DNA from: Tistrella mobilis
GTDB lineage: Bacteria; Pseudomonadota; Alphaproteobacteria; Tistrellales; Tistrellaceae
DNA length: 59,431 bases
Reading direction: 5' to 3'
Assembly (NCBI RefSeq): GCF_039634785.1
Contig: NZ_JBBIAB010000028.1
Span: 1 to 59,431 of the forward strand
The translations under genes and the position numbers were made by a program. Below are positions 16,259 through 24,010 of the stretch, piece after piece (the stretch's first letter is position 1; each line of letters starts with the position of its first letter). Under the pieces are notes generated by a model that saw nothing but the letters and a program-made list of their open reading frames with translations, was not told the origin of the DNA and made no database searches.

Positions 16259-16358
16259 AATTGGATACGACCACCCGCGGTGGAGCGCTCTCCCGTTCGC
16301 AGAAGTTTCCTCTGGGGAGGGCCGGATACAGGCGACGGCGCTTGACACGCTGGAACGC
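16259..16358 (+). pseudogene. avd remnant
   Basis: About 100 bp align with avd and its leader (16295-16357 against 6289-6352, the codons for FPRSQKFLLGDRIQ through DALER), but with an upstream internal deletion and a frameshift after the LG codons. Homology stops at about 16358, where hicA sequence begins. No functional Avd can be made. Confidence 0.75.
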
Positions 16359-16360
16359 CA

Positions 16361-16570
16361 CCGGATTTCACCTGGGGCGAGCTGGTCAGGCTGCTGGAAG
16401 GGCTGGGATACAGCGAGGCGGCGACCGGCAAGACAGGCGGGTCCCGTCGCCGGTTTATCCATGACACCGCGCCGACCATCGCATTGCACAAGCCGCACCC
16501 CGGCAACATCGTCAGGATGTACGTCATCGAGGATGTGTTGCGGGTGCTGACCGAGGAGGGTCTGATATGA
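16361..16570 (+). pseudogene. hicA: HicA toxin, 5'-truncated
   Basis: The frame reads DFTWGELVRLLEGLGYSEA, GGSRRRFIHD, IALHKPHPG, YVIEDVLRVLTEEGLI: a HicA (YcfA) mRNA interferase including the catalytic-His region ALHKPHPG. The first 15-20 residues are missing. The frame runs back into the avd remnant to a stop at 16343 without any ATG/GTG/TTG at the right place. Its stop overlaps the hicB start by 4 bp, as in intact hicAB operons. The toxin is probably not made, unless an upstream fusion supplies a start. Confidence 0.8.
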
Positions 16571-16917
16571 GCATGATGCTGGAATATAAGGGCTATCTCG
16601 GCTCGGTCGAGTACAGTGACGAGGACGAGGTGTTGCACGGGCGGCTGGAGTTCATCCGTGATCTGGTGACCTATGAGGGCGTGGACGGAAAAGGCCTCAA
16701 GGCTGCTTTTCACGAGGCCGTGGACGATTACCTTGAGCTTTGCGCGGCTCAGGGCCGTAAACCCGATATGCCTCTGAAGGGCAGCTTCAACGTCCGGCCC
16801 GGCCGCGATCTGCACCGCCGCGCCATGCTCTATGCCAGGCGCCGGGGCGTGAATCTGAATACCGTCGTCAGTGACGCCCTGCGTCGTTTTCTCGACCACG
16901 AGGACCATGCAGCCTGA
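16567..16917 (+). CDS. hicB: HicB antitoxin
   Basis: 116 aa. N-terminal HicB-like fold (YKGYLGSVEYSDEDEVLHGR, VTYEGVDGKGLKAAFHEAVDDYL) followed by a ribbon-helix-helix type C-terminus (GSFNVRPGRDLHRRAMLYAR). HicB neutralises HicA and represses its own operon. It is complete although its hicA partner has lost its start. ATG 16567 overlaps the hicA stop. Confidence 0.88.
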   Translation: MSMMLEYKGYLGSVEYSDEDEVLHGRLEFIRDLVTYEGVDGKGLKAAFHEAVDDYLELCAAQGRKPDMPLKGSFNVRPGRDLHRRAMLYARRRGVNLNTVVSDALRRFLDHEDHAA

Positions 16918-16943
16918 TCTTCTGTGATCCGGTCGTGCTCGAA

Positions 16944-16962
16944 GCCGAGGTATGACCTCGGC
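16944..16962 (+). terminator. Hairpin after hicB
   Basis: GCCGAGGT, loop ATG, ACCTCGGC: an 8-bp perfect stem 27 bp after the hicB stop. It fits a transcription end but lacks a T-run. Confidence 0.5.
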
Positions 16963-17005
16963 GAGTCGAGACAGAAGGCGGAGGCAGACCAAGACCGCTG
17001 AATTA

Positions 17006-17051
17006 TCGGTAGGGTGTTGCCTGCGGTCAGCGCCCTATATCTCCATAAAAA
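17006..17051 (+). repeat. Dispersed hairpin repeat, copy 1
   Basis: A 35-base core beginning TCGGTAGGGTG with arms TAGGGTGTTG and CAGCGCCCTA around CCTGCGGT, followed by CTCCATAAAAA. A second copy at 58598-58646 has four mismatches in the core and a CAT insertion. Both are in the same orientation, after the end of a gene cluster, and lead into an A+T-rich TATAC/GCATA box. Function unknown; terminator or REP-like element. Confidence 0.65.
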
Positions 17052-17119
17052 TGCATATGCATACGAAAATTCGTTTCAAATCATGGACTTGAGCTGAATT
17101 GCCTGGCAAGGGTGCAGAG

Positions 17120-17155
17120 TTTAGCATAAATACATATATACATAACTGTGAAAAT
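17120..17155. repeat. A+T-rich box (ATACATA type)
   Basis: AGCATAAATACATATATACA lies in otherwise GC-rich DNA. Similar boxes occur at 19536-19572, 35881-35925, 42148-42201, 54884-54912 and 58636-58680. Candidate binding site of a plasmid-encoded regulator. Confidence 0.35.
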
Positions 17156-17263
17156 GTAATGTCTCCCGCCCCTGGTTCGACGCGGGCCGCAGGCCGGTCG
17201 AACCTCGCGGTAGCGAGGACGAGGGCGACGCCCCTCGTCCCGACACCTCTGGCACGGCCGCGG

Positions 17264-17341
17264 CGAAGGCCTCCGGTCAACCCCCGAAGCCCGCAGGCGG
17301 GACGCCGGCTCTGCCGGCGTGGGGTTGAGGGGAGGCCTTCG
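17264..17341. other. Nested, branched inverted-repeat structure
   Basis: The outer arms CGAAGGCCTCC (17264-17274) and GGAGGCCTTCG (17331-17341) enclose a second pair CAACCCC (17278-17284) and GGGGTTG (17321-17327). Those enclose two hairpins: CCCG/CGGG around 17290-17301, and ACGCCGGC-TCT-GCCGGCGT at 17302-17320. This makes a three-way-junction fold within 78 bp, far beyond a simple terminator. It lies between the hicB end and the convergent Xre gene. A structured RNA, an oriT-like or a recombination site are possible. Confidence 0.5.
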
Positions 17342-17361
17342 GTGTGGCAGATGGTTAGTGA

Positions 17362-17742
17362 TCAACGGTCCCTGAGGGCTGCATCGACAGCGACGACCGT
17401 CGACAGGATGCCGCCACGGATCGCTGGCGGGACGGCCCACCAGGCCCTGACCAGGCGTTCAGTGTCAGGGTCGAAGGCCTTGCTTGCAGGCATCCCACCC
17501 AGACCTTCAAAGAAGAAGGCGGGGGACACACCCAGCACCTTCGCGATCAGGCTGAGGCGGTCTGCGGAGACCCGATTGCGGCCTTTCTCGTACTTCTGGA
17601 CCTGTTGAAAGCTGAGGCCGATCAGCTTCCCAAGCTCGCTTTGGGACATGCCACGCCGGATCCGCAGATCACGGATCCGGGCGGCGATGATCTGGCAGTG
17701 TTCGGCCAGTTCGTGCTTCAGATCGTCATCGATATGCATCAT
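17362..17742 (-). CDS. Xre-family transcriptional regulator
   Basis: 126 aa. HTH_3 at about residues 20-75 (LRIRRGMSQSELGKLIGLSF, QVQKYEKGRNRVSADRLSLI), followed by a Cro/C1-like C-terminal part. This type is common in alphaproteobacteria and plasmids. It is transcribed divergently from the small RHH gene at 17885, with several GATATC palindromes in between that are likely its operators. Met2 is an equally possible start. Confidence 0.83.
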   Translation of the reverse strand: MMHIDDDLKHELAEHCQIIAARIRDLRIRRGMSQSELGKLIGLSFQQVQKYEKGRNRVSADRLSLIAKVLGVSPAFFFEGLGGMPASKAFDPDTERLVRAWWAVPPAIRGGILSTVVAVDAALRDR

Positions 17743-17793
17743 GTCTCGCTCTCCTGAGTGGGAGGGCCCCGGGGCTATCTGGTCAACCTGAGG

Positions 17794-17836
17794 TATATGA
17801 TATCTAAGATGATATCAAATACAACATAGATATCTA
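17794..17836. promoter_or_regulatory. Operator-like GATATC cluster
   Basis: TGATATC occurs at 17798-17804 and again 12 bp further at 17810-17816, and the perfect palindrome TAGATATCTA at 17827-17836. The spacing is about one helical turn and the position is between divergent genes. Likely binding sites of the Xre protein. Confidence 0.5.
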
Positions 17837-17884
17837 AAACGAATCGTTATTGATGCCATTGCACACATCTCTCACAATGCGCAG

Positions 17885-18061
17885 ATGCCGCCTCGCAAAA
17901 AACTCTTTGATCATATGGTTGCCCGCTTTCCAGAGGGCACTTTTGAGCGCATCGCAGCCGTCCTCGGCCGGACAGAGGATCGGACCGATTTCGTGCGCGA
18001 AGCGGTCGAGAAGCTTTTGCAGGAGCGCGAGGCAAAGGCCAGGGGTGAGCCTCGCTCCTGA
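17885..18061 (+). CDS. Small ribbon-helix-helix-like protein
   Basis: 58 aa. It begins MPPRKKLFDHMVARFPEG and continues with FERIAAVLGRTEDRTDFVREAVEKL. A strand with alternating residues followed by two helices (TDFVREAVEKLLQERE) resembles the RHH/CopG fold used by plasmid regulators and antitoxins. No partner gene of a matching toxin is adjacent: the next gene, higB, has its own antitoxin. ATG 17885 is the first start; an internal Met11 is possible. Confidence 0.55.
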   Translation: MPPRKKLFDHMVARFPEGTFERIAAVLGRTEDRTDFVREAVEKLLQEREAKARGEPRS

Positions 18062-18100
18062 GCTTGATGGCAGACATCCCGGAGTACTCTGCATACATAT

Positions 18101-18141
18101 GTCAACTATAATTGACGACTCTGGGGATTGTCAGGTATAGT
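18101..18141 (+). promoter_or_regulatory. higBA promoter with overlapping inverted repeat
   Basis: The -35 box TTGACG (18112-18117) and -10 box TATAGT (18136-18141) are 18 bp apart. GTCAA (18101-18105) and TTGAC (18112-18116) form an inverted repeat across the -35 box, a likely HigA operator. The -10 box ends only 6 bp before the higB ATG (18148), so the transcript may be leaderless. Confidence 0.5.
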
Positions 18142-18147
18142 TAGCAT

Positions 18148-18444
18148 ATGATCGACCTCATCAAGAGCGATACCTTCGACAGATGGCTTGATGCTCTTAG
18201 GGACATTCGTGCTAAGAGCCGCATACAGACGCGTATCCGGCGCCTGAGTCTCGGTAATCCGGGAGATGTGAAGCCTGTCGGCGAAGGCGTCTCTGAGATG
18301 CGGATCGATTACGGTCCCGGCTATCGAGTTTATTTCATGCGACGCGGTCCGCTGGTGATTCTGCTGCTTTGTGGCGGCGACAAATCCAGCCAGGACCGGG
18401 ATATAGCCCTGGCAAAAGCCATCGCCGCAGAATGGAAGGAGTGA
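18148..18444 (+). CDS. higB: HigB/RelE-family toxin (addiction module killer protein)
   Basis: 98 aa. RelE/ParE-superfamily pattern: FDRWLDALRDIRAKSRIQTR, RIDYGPGYRVYFMRRGPLVI, LLLCGGDKSSQDRDIALAK. It belongs to the COG3657-like killer family. Such toxins cleave ribosome-associated mRNA. It is complete in length and paired with an Xre antitoxin gene 4 bp downstream, in toxin-first order. The promoter directly upstream overlaps an inverted repeat, indicating autoregulation. Confidence 0.88.
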   Translation: MIDLIKSDTFDRWLDALRDIRAKSRIQTRIRRLSLGNPGDVKPVGEGVSEMRIDYGPGYRVYFMRRGPLVILLLCGGDKSSQDRDIALAKAIAAEWKE

Positions 18445-18448
18445 TGAT

Positions 18449-18769
18449 ATGGCTCAGGAAGGGTTCAGCCGCTACGACACGGCTGATTATCTCAAGACTG
18501 AGGATGACATCGCAGCTTACCTGGAAGCTGTAATGGAAGATGGCGATCCCGCTTTGGTTGCGGCTGCGCTGGGAGATGTCGCACGCGCCCGCAACATGAG
18601 CCAGCTCGCTCGTGACGTAGGCATGAGCCGTGAAGGTTTGTACAAAGCCCTGTCTGGAGAGGGTAATCCTACCCTTGCCACGGTCATGAAGGTTGCGCGT
18701 GCGCTTGGGCTGCGGATGTCTTTCCAGACATCGCAGGCTCATGCGTCGAACGGCAATGAGGCAGCTTAA
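18449..18769 (+). CDS. higA: HigA-type antitoxin (addiction module antidote protein)
   Basis: 106 aa. It begins MAQEGFSRYDTADYLKTEDD and contains an HTH with NMSQLARDVGMSREGLYKAL and SGEGNPTLATVMKVARALGL, the COG3636 antidote family. It binds HigB and the operon promoter. The gene starts 4 bp after higB, and a strong hairpin follows (18801-18830). Confidence 0.88.
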   Translation: MAQEGFSRYDTADYLKTEDDIAAYLEAVMEDGDPALVAAALGDVARARNMSQLARDVGMSREGLYKALSGEGNPTLATVMKVARALGLRMSFQTSQAHASNGNEAA

Positions 18770-18800
18770 GCTGCCCCTGGCAACTAACATATTCTGGGTC

Positions 18801-18830
18801 GTCACGGCCTCCGTGAAAGAAGGCCGTGAC
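18801..18830 (+). terminator. Hairpin after higBA
   Basis: GTCACGGCCT (18801-18810) and AGGCCGTGAC (18821-18830) around a 10-base loop, 32 bp after the higA stop. The following CTATATCT is only weakly T-rich. It could serve both higA and the convergent toxin pseudogene. Confidence 0.6.
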
Positions 18831-18862
18831 CTATATCTCAAGCCGAATCCGGTCTCCTGAGC

Positions 18863-19181
18863 CTAGTCTCGTGAAATTGCTCGCGTGGAATCAGTGGCCC
18901 ACAGCTCTTGTAGCCGCATCACGATCTGGCGGAACAGCCGCGGCGGCAGAAAGCCGTGGGCGTAGCGCCGTTCATTGCCCGCGATGGGAGGCAGGGTCGG
19001 CGGGCGGCGTATGTGTGATCGGCAGCACCGTGACCATCGTCTGGCCATCCTCACACTTTACCACCAGGACAATCACGCAGGGGCGATCTTTGCGGCCCTC
19101 TTCCCGTCCGGCCTGATGCTCGTGATGCCAGAGATAGGCGTAGGAAAGAACGAGACCGAGCTGGGGAGTGGGAAACGCCAT
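18863..19181 (-). pseudogene. PemK/MazF-family toxin, frameshifted with internal loss
   Basis: The N-terminal part (19181-18972) reads MAFPTPQLGLVLSYAYLWHH, EGRKDRPCVIVLVV and TVLPITHTPP, typical of alphaproteobacterial PemK/MazF-like growth inhibitors. The C-terminal signature AHGFLPPRLFRQIVMRLQEL is found in another frame at about 18960-18900. The intervening segment of about 50 residues is missing. The toxin is therefore inactive, while its Phd-type antitoxin upstream is intact. Confidence 0.75.
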
Positions 19182-19193
19182 ACGGGAATCAGG

Positions 19194-19463
19194 TCACTCG
19201 TTCTCTAGCAGCGCGTCGAGATGGTCATGCTCGGCCGCCATGTGGCCGCCGGCGATCGCGGCGATGTGTTCGGCAGAAAGGTCCTTGGTCGCAAAGGAAC
19301 GCTGCATGAGGTGTTTGTAGCGTTGCAGTTCCTCATACTCGACAGGCGACACGAAATAGCCTGTCGTGCGGCCATGGCTGGTCACGGCCACAGGCTCACG
19401 CTGGACGATCTCGCGGTACTGGCCAAAATTCCGAGCGAACTCGGTAGCGGACACTTCGCGCAT
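19194..19463 (-). CDS. Phd/YefM-family antitoxin
   Basis: 89 aa from ATG 19463, preceded by GGGAGG. The N-terminus MREVSATEFARNFGQYREIV and PVAVTSHGRTTGYFVSP is the Phd/YefM DNA-binding fold; the C-terminus is the flexible toxin-binding arm (AEHIAAIAGGHMAAEHDHLD). It lies 12 bp upstream of the broken PemK/MazF toxin. A longer frame from 19559 runs through promoter-like A+T-rich DNA and is rejected. Confidence 0.85.
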   Translation of the reverse strand: MREVSATEFARNFGQYREIVQREPVAVTSHGRTTGYFVSPVEYEELQRYKHLMQRSFATKDLSAEHIAAIAGGHMAAEHDHLDALLENE

Positions 19464-19535
19464 GGAGCCTCCCTTTCTATTGTGGATTTTACGCAATATG
19501 CGGATTTTGTCAGGCCTGCGTGCTATCGATGCTCC

Positions 19536-19572
19536 TGTTAAATATATGCATAAGTACATAAAAGCATAATCA
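19536..19572. promoter_or_regulatory. A+T-rich box upstream of the Phd gene
   Basis: Contains AAATATATGCATAAGTACAT and AAAAGCATAATCATGCA. It lies between the phd start and the 3' end of the coupling-protein gene and shares the TGCATA/TACATA words with the other A+T boxes. Probable promoter/operator region. Confidence 0.4.
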
Positions 19573-21294
19573 TGCAGATGCTGCTGCCGTGACAGCCTTT
19601 GCAGCGATCACCTCGGTCTCCGGAATGCGGATCGGCTGCACCCGGACCAGGCTGGCGGTCCGCTCCGGCTGGAACAGCACGGCATGGCCCCGGGGCAGGG
19701 TCAGGATGGTGTTGGCGTGGATCAGCGGTTCTTCGATCTCGCCCACGGTCCGGCCGTCTTCCCAACGCTCGCCGCCATAGGCGCCCACCTCCGTGCGCTC
19801 CATGCGGGTGACCCGCTTGGGCCTGGTGCCGGAGGCAGCCTGGACCCATTCGGCGGTCTCGACATCGGAGCCGCCGAAGAACAGCTTCACCTGACAGTTG
19901 GTCAGGACAGCCTGGAGCACGGCGCGGCCGTCGAGGCTTTCGTCATCGGGCTTGAGCAGGTCGGCGAAGGACTGGAAGGCGAGATTGAGGTTGAGGCCGG
20001 TATAGGCGGCCGCGGCCAGGACGCGGAGGATGACCGCCGAGGCCATGAATTTCAGCTCGTCGACGAAGAGGCTGAGCGGGGCCGTGCGCTCATGGCGGAG
20101 CCTCCGGGCGAGCTGCGCCACCTCGACCAGCAGTGTGCGGGCCGCAAGCCGGATCTCGTCGTCATCGATGTCGCCGATGACATAGAGCACGGCGTTCGAG
20201 CGGATCACCCGGTCGAGATCGAGGCCACGGCCGGCCCTGGGCGTGAGGGAGGGACGCCGGGCCAGGCGTTTCAGCTTCTCACGCGGGGAGAGCAGGGCCT
20301 TCCATTCCCCCTCTGACAGGTCGCGCCGCTCAAGGGCGTCGGCGATTGCGCCGAGGCTGGTGCGCGGCAGCTCCGCCATCACCTCGCGGATGACGCTGGC
20401 GGCCAGGATCTTGTAATGGTCGGCATCGGTGCCCCGCTCCTTCAGCCCCAGAAGTTCGGTCATCCGGATGATCCGCTCCTCAAGGGGGCCGTGTTCAAGC
20501 GGCGCCCAGCGGCCGGCGCCGGTCTCGCGCAGATCGACCAGGAGGAATTCCCGGCCCATGGCTTCAGCCCGGCTTCGCAGGATCACGGGCAGGAAGTCAT
20601 CGCCCTTGGGATCGACGAAGATCACGCAATCACCGCGCTGGACCGCCTGATCCGCCCAGACCTGGAAGGTGACGCCCTTGCCGAAGCGGGTGGCGCCGAT
20701 GACGCATTTCATGGTCTCGAGCGCGGTCTTGACCGGGATTGAAACCGGCTGGCCGTCGGGGGCGAGGCCGGTGAAAACGAGGCCCGGGCGGTAGTGGTTG
20801 CGGGGATCAAACCCTTGCGCGTCTGCCCAGCGGGCAGCCTCGTGGCGGACATCGGACAGAGCCTCGGTTTCCTGGCTGTTGCGGTGGGCCCGCAGCTGCT
20901 TCGACAGCCAGGTCAGGCCGTAGCGGATGGCGAGGATCCGGCTGCTGACCGCAAGGCCGATCAGGGCCAGGCCGAGCAGGCCCCAGCGCCCGGCCCAGTC
21001 GACGAGGAACCAGCGTGCGGCGCCATCGCCGAGCAGCCGCTCGGCGAGCACCAGATGGCAGATGGTGAGGAGCCAGAAGAGCAGGGTGCCGGCGAAGGCG
21101 GCGATACGCAGGCGCCACCAGAGGATGGAGGCGCTGACCCGGTCATCACCCGGGCGGGCGCCGGGCAGGCCGATCGCGCAGGTCACGCTCAGGCAGAGGA
21201 TCGCGAGCAGAGGCAGGCCGGGATGTCCTGCCTCCAGGGCCTGGTGCGCGAGGTGATTGCTTGCCCCTGTGACGGCTTCGGCGAAACCGGTCAT
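19570..21294 (-). CDS. Type IV coupling protein (VirD4/TraG/TraD family)
   Basis: 574 aa. Two N-terminal membrane segments (about 25-50 and 68-115) are followed by a cytosolic ATPase domain. Walker A is GATRFGKG, Walker B SLFVDELKF, and the arginine/sensor region NLAFQSFADL is also seen. Coupling proteins link the relaxosome to the T4SS channel and pump DNA. It is transcribed opposite to the virB genes and separated from them by a 1.7-kb non-coding stretch. It is shorter at the C-terminus than VirD4, but all motifs are in place. Walker A GATRFGKG departs slightly from GxxGxGKS. Confidence 0.87.
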   Translation of the reverse strand: MTGFAEAVTGASNHLAHQALEAGHPGLPLLAILCLSVTCAIGLPGARPGDDRVSASILWWRLRIAAFAGTLLFWLLTICHLVLAERLLGDGAARWFLVDWAGRWGLLGLALIGLAVSSRILAIRYGLTWLSKQLRAHRNSQETEALSDVRHEAARWADAQGFDPRNHYRPGLVFTGLAPDGQPVSIPVKTALETMKCVIGATRFGKGVTFQVWADQAVQRGDCVIFVDPKGDDFLPVILRSRAEAMGREFLLVDLRETGAGRWAPLEHGPLEERIIRMTELLGLKERGTDADHYKILAASVIREVMAELPRTSLGAIADALERRDLSEGEWKALLSPREKLKRLARRPSLTPRAGRGLDLDRVIRSNAVLYVIGDIDDDEIRLAARTLLVEVAQLARRLRHERTAPLSLFVDELKFMASAVILRVLAAAAYTGLNLNLAFQSFADLLKPDDESLDGRAVLQAVLTNCQVKLFFGGSDVETAEWVQAASGTRPKRVTRMERTEVGAYGGERWEDGRTVGEIEEPLIHANTILTLPRGHAVLFQPERTASLVRVQPIRIPETEVIAAKAVTAAASA

Positions 21295-21315
21295 CTGAAG
21301 ACCTCATCTGAAGGC

Positions 21316-21347
21316 GCCTGCCGGCGGGGAAATCCCCGCCGGCAGGC
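21316..21347. repeat. 14-bp perfect hairpin upstream of the coupling-protein gene
   Basis: GCCTGCCGGCGGGG, loop AAAT, CCCCGCCGGCAGGC. It lies 22 bp upstream of the coupling-protein start (minus strand) and is followed by a second hairpin CGGACCTT-TC-AAGGTCCG at 21357-21374. They could be terminators of something upstream, a 5'-UTR control element or part of oriT. Confidence 0.55.
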
Positions 21348-21374
21348 CTTCGGCCACGGACCTTTCAAGGTCCG

Positions 21375-23000
21375 GGCCTTGCGTGACCATCACATGGTCA
21401 GTGCCGCCGTCGAACGGTCGGCTGTGATGGTCGCGACGACGGTCGGCCATCCGGGGGCAATGTGCCGCCGGATGGCATGACCGCCGTCCGATCTGGTGCG
21501 CGCGGCAGGGGTGCCGCTACGCATCGGTCGATCGTCATGATGTCTCCTCCTGGATGACTCATTGCCCAAGGGTGATGCCGTCTGTCGCGTCATGGCGTTT
21601 CTCCGGAAAATCAGGGGCGGCCGAAAGGCCGCGACACCATCCACCGGCCAGGGTGGATGGCACGTATCGCAACCGCGGCGGCCAGGCCGCAGCCGCTCGT
21701 CACGCTGTCTGCTTTTGGCTGTCCGGCCGGTCGGTGATGGGGGCCACCCATCATCGACCGGCGTCGCTCGGCCCGCTGCTTCGATCGAATCGCAAGCAGG
21801 CCTTTCTCGCCTCGTCGCAGACGCTCCCAGGCATAGCCGTCGCGCGCAGCCACGCGCGCATGAACCGGGTGTCAGCCGGTTCCGGCCTTAGCCTTTCCCA
21901 CGTTAGTCCAGCCGGTCTTCACGAGCAGACCGCCAGTGCCTCACCGGGACGGTTAGAGCCTGAGGCTCTTTCATCGCAGATTTCAGGGGCCCGAGGTTCC
22001 AAAGCAGCTCCCTTACTCACCGTCCGGCTTCCAGCGTCGATCGCCGGCCACTGAAGGGCCGGTGCTGGCTCTTGCTCTCCGAGATGCACCCTCATGGGTG
22101 CAATGACAGGCTTGAGCTGTCCATCGATCTCGCGAGGTTGCCCCCACGAGTACCAGCCATCCCAGGTTTCCCCTGATGGCCTCCGGATGGTTTCCCACCC
22201 GGCGTGAAGCCCACCTGCTCGGCACGCGTTCGACCCTTCCGAGCCGCCCGCGGGCAGGGCTTTGAATACCTGCTCTCCAACTGGACAGGAGCACACCGCG
22301 TCACCGCGGGGTCCGTGTCCGTGTCGCCCGTCCTCCGGTATGGCCTTCTGGCGCCACCGGGGGGAAGGATTGGGTCGAACGGGGGAATTGCACCCCCGAG
22401 CGCCCGTTGCAGCCGGACGAGCCCCATTACGGGCATCCGGCTACGGCGTGACGAAGCCCGGGTTGACGGCCCGGGCCGGCGGCATGGGTTGCGTGGGTGC
22501 GGGGCCTGGCCTTCGGCTTGACCTCCTTCCTTGGGGAAGGCGAGAGCCCGCATGCATGAACGTGATCCGATCCCGCTGGCGAGGCGGGATCACGAAGGAT
22601 CCCGGCCCCATCGGGCGGGGTGAGCAGTGTCGTCTCCTCAATCAGGGTGCGGCGTCGGGGACCATCCCCGGCCGCTTGTGAAAGCGTCGGATCTGGTCCC
22701 GTCGTCCGGCCCCGCTGGCGAGGCGGCCCGGTCGTCGGATCGGCTCTGGCAGTGCGGAAGATCAGGCTGGCGAGGCTCTGGTCCCGGACCCTGCGTCTGA
22801 TGCCGGTCGCGTCGTGCGCAACGGCATCAGATTGAGTTTTCGGTAGGGGGCAAGCAAGCGGAAAACCGCTGTGCTTGGAACCTCTTTATATTTTTCTGCA
22901 AGTATCTCTTTCTTATTCACTGATAAAAACATAGTGAAAAAATTTGAAGCGTATTTCGTCTTCGTGCTTCCATGCGATCACTCAAAACCGGGGGGTGTGC
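21375..23000. other. Long non-coding, inverted-repeat-rich region
   Basis: About 1.6 kb without a convincing gene. Several stem-loops are visible. A 15-bp arm pair with one mismatch lies near 21727-21761 (CCGGTCGGTGATGGG and CCCATCATCGACCGG). CGGGGG-TGCAATT-CCCCCG is near 22383-22402. GATCCCGC-TGGCGAG-GCGGGATC lies near 22567-22590, and its loop word GCTGGCGAGGC recurs near 22711 and 22768. ORFs here have unnatural composition and no domain. Its place between the coupling protein and virB11 makes it a candidate oriT or structured-RNA region. The last 150 bp become A+T-rich, probably the promoter of the virB operon. Confidence 0.45.
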
Positions 23001-23735
23001 ATGGAGGTTCATGTCCACAAAGTCGGTCTGATGCAGGATGTGCTGAAGCATGTCGGGATCGGCTACACCCGGCATTTCGGCGGCATCGTACCGGTCACGA
23101 AGGTGGAAGCCTTCGCGACCAGGATGCAGCGCCTCTACCGGACCGATCTGTCGGCGGCCGAGCGGGTCCGCCGGAAAGCTCTGGGGCGCGCAAATGCGGC
23201 GCTCTTCCTCTATCCCCGTGCCGATCGCCAGGGGTTCGACTTCATCGGTCTGCTGACGGCGGGGGAGCATGTCGCGGCTGCGGCCGAGATGTTGTCGGAT
23301 GCCGGAGACCGGCGCCAGCGGATCCGCTTCGAGGACCGCTATGAGCTGTTGCGTCTGACGGCTTCCGGCGGGCAGGTGCGCTGGACATGGCGCCTCACCC
23401 AGGCGGCCTTCGATGCCCAGGCGGCGGCGATCCGGGCGGCCGTCCGGCGTCAGGATGACGACCGGTCCGTGCATCAGGTGATCGCCGATCTTTACGCGAT
23501 GCCCGGCTTCCGGGGGGTGCGCACGCAGATGGCCGGCCTGCTCCGCGTTCTGCATGGGGAATGGCAGCGCAGCCGCCAGGAGGCCCGCTGCCCTTACGTC
23601 TCGACCAGGCCCAAGGGCTATGTCCGCTTCCTGCCGATCCGGAAGATGCCGCTGTCCGAGGTGGTCGACCGGATGGTGATGGGACGCAAGCCGATCCCCT
23701 ATGCCCGGGTTCATGAAAAAGGTGCCAAGTCATGA
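23001..23735 (+). CDS. Conserved hypothetical protein opening the virB operon
   Basis: 244 aa from ATG 23001 (MEVHVHKVGLMQDVLKHVGI). A longer frame from 22944 enters A+T-rich promoter DNA and is less likely. No family is recognised. It is alpha/beta in appearance (FGGIVPVTKVEAFATRMQRL, RYELLRLTASGGQVRWTWRL) and has a basic C-terminus with RCPYVSTRPKGYVRFLPIRK. No signal or membrane segment. The ATGA overlap with the next gene and the position at the head of the T4SS operon suggest a transfer-related cytoplasmic or DNA-binding role (inference). Confidence 0.75.
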   Translation: MEVHVHKVGLMQDVLKHVGIGYTRHFGGIVPVTKVEAFATRMQRLYRTDLSAAERVRRKALGRANAALFLYPRADRQGFDFIGLLTAGEHVAAAAEMLSDAGDRRQRIRFEDRYELLRLTASGGQVRWTWRLTQAAFDAQAAAIRAAVRRQDDDRSVHQVIADLYAMPGFRGVRTQMAGLLRVLHGEWQRSRQEARCPYVSTRPKGYVRFLPIRKMPLSEVVDRMVMGRKPIPYARVHEKGAKS

Positions 23736-24010
23736 AACTGTCGATCCAGCCGCAATCCGACGTGCATCTGTCGATCCGGCGGCTGACCCTGACCCGCGAT
23801 GCCTTTGCCGACTTCATGGCCTATAAGAAGGCCTATCGGGATGCCTATGGCGAAGACATAGCGGATGAAAAGCTCGCAGCCGAGCTGGTGACCCTGGCGC
23901 TCCGGCGGGATCGCAGCCTCCGGGCCTATAAGCGCCGGAACACGGCACCGGGCGAAGCGCCGGCGGCCTCCTCAGGCGGCCCGGCGGGCGGCGGGGAAAC
24001 GGTCTCATGA
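23732..24010 (+). CDS. Small protein, DUF2274-like
   Basis: 92 aa. ATG overlaps the previous stop (ATGA), and its own stop overlaps the virB11 start. The core LSIRRLTLTRDAFADFMAYK and KLAAELVTLALRRDRSLRAY resembles the short DUF2274 proteins found in alphaproteobacterial conjugation operons (resemblance by eye). The C-terminal tail is Gly/Ser/Ala-rich. Role unknown. Confidence 0.65.
   Translation: MKLSIQPQSDVHLSIRRLTLTRDAFADFMAYKKAYRDAYGEDIADEKLAAELVTLALRRDRSLRAYKRRNTAPGEAPAASSGGPAGGGETVS

Noticed and set aside
22365-22410. tRNA-like sequence in the gene-free region
   Set aside because: A TTCGA word and a GC stem are present, but no cloverleaf, anticodon arm or CCA end can be drawn. No tRNA or rRNA gene was recognised elsewhere.
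21554-22553. Several open frames of 100-166 codons in the gene-free region
   Set aside because: All strands and frames are equally open, residue composition is unnatural and no start has a ribosome-binding site; more likely structured non-coding DNA.
21375-22560. Group II intron or other ribozyme on the minus strand
   Set aside because: A GATGAAAG word near 21975 recalls intron domain V, but the rest of that domain does not pair and no intron-encoded protein is present.
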